Source: Deinococcus hopiensis KR-140 (GTDB lineage Bacteria > Deinococcota > Deinococci > Deinococcales > Deinococcaceae). From it: a stretch of 37,156 nt of DNA. Where the stretch lies: assembly GCA_943327755.2 (NCBI GenBank), contig CALPYF020000041.1, positions 1 to 37,156 on the forward strand. Direction: 5' to 3'. The notes beneath the pieces are model-generated. The model was given only the letters and a program-made list of their open reading frames with translations, searched no databases and was not told the DNA's origin. The translations under genes were made by a program, and so were the position numbers. Below, one piece after another: positions 36,496-37,156 of this stretch (its first letter is position 1; every line of letters starts with the position of its first letter).

Positions 36496-36942
36496 ATGAC
36501 CGACGCCGCGCCCGCCCTGCCGGAAAAACTCCAGAACATCGTCACGATGTTCCGCAGCGCCCCCAAACCCCTGCGCCTCCAGGCCCTGCTGGAATACAGC
36601 AAGAAACTCCCCGGCCTGCCCGAGAAGTACCTCGAGCACCCCGAATTCCTCCAGCCCGTCCCCGAATGCACCAGCCCCTTCTTCCTGGTCACCGAGCAGG
36701 ACGAGCAGGGCGGCATGCACCTGTACTTCAAGGTCCCCGAGGAAGCCCCCACCGTGCGCGGCTACGCGGGCATCCTGCACGAAGCCCTGGACGGCGCGCA
36801 GCCCGAGGAGATCCTGAGCGTCCCCGACCAGTTCTACATGGACATGGGCCTGACCGAACTCATCACCCCCATGCGCCTGCGCGGCATGGGCGCCATCCTG
36901 ATGCGCCTGAAGAACGACGTCCGCGAGCACGCCAAAGCTTAA
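36496..36942 (+). CDS. sufE: SufE family iron-sulfur cluster assembly protein
   Basis: The 148-aa protein has SufE motifs: KLQNIVTMFRSAPKPLRLQALLEYSKKLPGL near the start shortened here in homologues, VPECTSPFFL with Cys58 as sulfur acceptor, and a late LTELITPMRLRGMGAIL. SufE takes persulfide sulfur from the cysteine desulfurase SufS and passes it to the SufBCD scaffold. No suf genes are in the window. It is divergent from the rhodanese gene, which may feed or protect the same sulfur pool. Cys58 is the only cysteine. Confidence 0.93.
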   Translation: MTDAAPALPEKLQNIVTMFRSAPKPLRLQALLEYSKKLPGLPEKYLEHPEFLQPVPECTSPFFLVTEQDEQGGMHLYFKVPEEAPTVRGYAGILHEALDGAQPEEILSVPDQFYMDMGLTELITPMRLRGMGAILMRLKNDVREHAKA

Positions 36943-36957
36943 GGACCGCCAGCGAAA

Positions 36958-36990
36958 CGGGCCGCTCTCCCCTGTCCGGGAGGCGGCCCG
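36958..36990 (+). terminator. Terminator after sufE
   Basis: CGGGCCGC(T)CTCCC pairs with GGGAGGCGGCCCG, a stem of about 13 bp with one bulge and a 6-base loop, 15 bases after the stop. CTTCAGTC follows. Confidence 0.75.
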
Positions 36991-36999
36991 CTTCAGTCA

Positions 37000-37156
37000 T
37001 CCCCGATTCATACGGGATTCAAGTGATTCCACATCATTCGGAGTCGCCCGGTGGCCCCCTCACCCTTCCGTCGCTTCGCTCCTCCCTCCCTCTCTGCTGC
37101 GCAGCTCTCCGAGTCCCACAGGGGGAGAGGGGAAAACAGAATGTGTTCAAGTCGGA
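37000..37156. repeat. Probable dispersed intergenic repeat, cut by the window edge
   Basis: This gene-free stretch has lower GC at both ends and a polypyrimidine core with CCGTCGCTTCGCTCCTCC, a GCTGCGCAGC palindrome and CGGAG/CTCCG arms, then a purine-rich complement (GGGGGAGAGGGG). The composition and partly palindromic form match the short repeats seen between genes of Deinococcus and other high-GC genomes. No coding frame is apparent. No second copy was found in the window. Confidence 0.5.

Overview
The window looks like chromosomal DNA of a Deinococcus species. It is very GC-rich (roughly 70% by eye), and about half of the genes carry a TANNNT -10 hexamer 5-8 bases before an ATG or GTG start, the leaderless arrangement known to be common in Deinococcus. 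Gene content fits too: a LysK-type carrier-protein lysine hydrolase of the Thermus/Deinococcus pathway, a DUF3084 coiled-coil protein beside an LptB-like ATPase, a VanW protein and an Ada/AraC/AlkA repair fusion. The species cannot be named from sequence alone. No prophage, insertion sequence, rRNA or CRISPR array was seen.

Layout. 1-617 is a lower-GC stretch with an uncharacterised gene and the tail of a possible convergent gene. 624-2944 holds a short-chain dehydrogenase, divergent from a secreted subtilase, and a tiny membrane protein. 2965-3605 is a minus-strand tRNA cluster, Ser(TGA)-Ser(GCT)-Arg(ACG)-Arg(ACG), behind a near-consensus promoter. 3613-7540 has a nitrilase-fold protein lacking the catalytic cysteine, then the 5-oxoprolinase genes pxpB-pxpC and pxpA. 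7638-9717 holds a membrane protein with a decayed GGDEF domain, a KtrA-type potassium regulator and a small membrane protein. 9745-13462 (minus) has an orphan sugar-type binding protein, then the lptB-like gene and its DUF3084 partner. 13633-17803 has a large glycine-rich secreted DUF11 protein, deoB and an uncharacterised gene. 17955-20745 is a tight operon hisD-EamA transporter-ABM-domain protein. It ends at an 18-bp terminator shared with the convergent vanW gene, behind which lie purE-purK. 23824-28176 holds an acidic small protein, a Pro-rich membrane protein overlapping lysK, and an SLC13 permease. 28241-35215 holds a small membrane protein, an MFS exporter, a LysM-NlpC/P60 hydrolase, a PEP-mutase-family enzyme, the Ada-AlkA repair protein, a membrane-anchored protein and a secreted alpha/beta hydrolase. 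35494-36942 is a divergent sulfur pair (rhodanese and SufE). The last about 150 bases look like a dispersed intergenic repeat.

Most genes are housekeeping or accessory metabolism, transcribed singly or in pairs. Cooperation is clearest for PxpABC (5-oxoproline to glutamate), PurE/PurK, the rhodanese/SufE pair and LptB/DUF3084. I see no convincing multi-gene undescribed system. The best leads are the Cys-to-Ser nitrilase-like protein, the LptB/DUF3084 pair, the dense leaderless promoters with the tiny genes they reveal, a palindrome on the rhodanese promoter, and a short upstream ORF abutting the SLC13 gene. No stretch over 300 bases lacks a gene.
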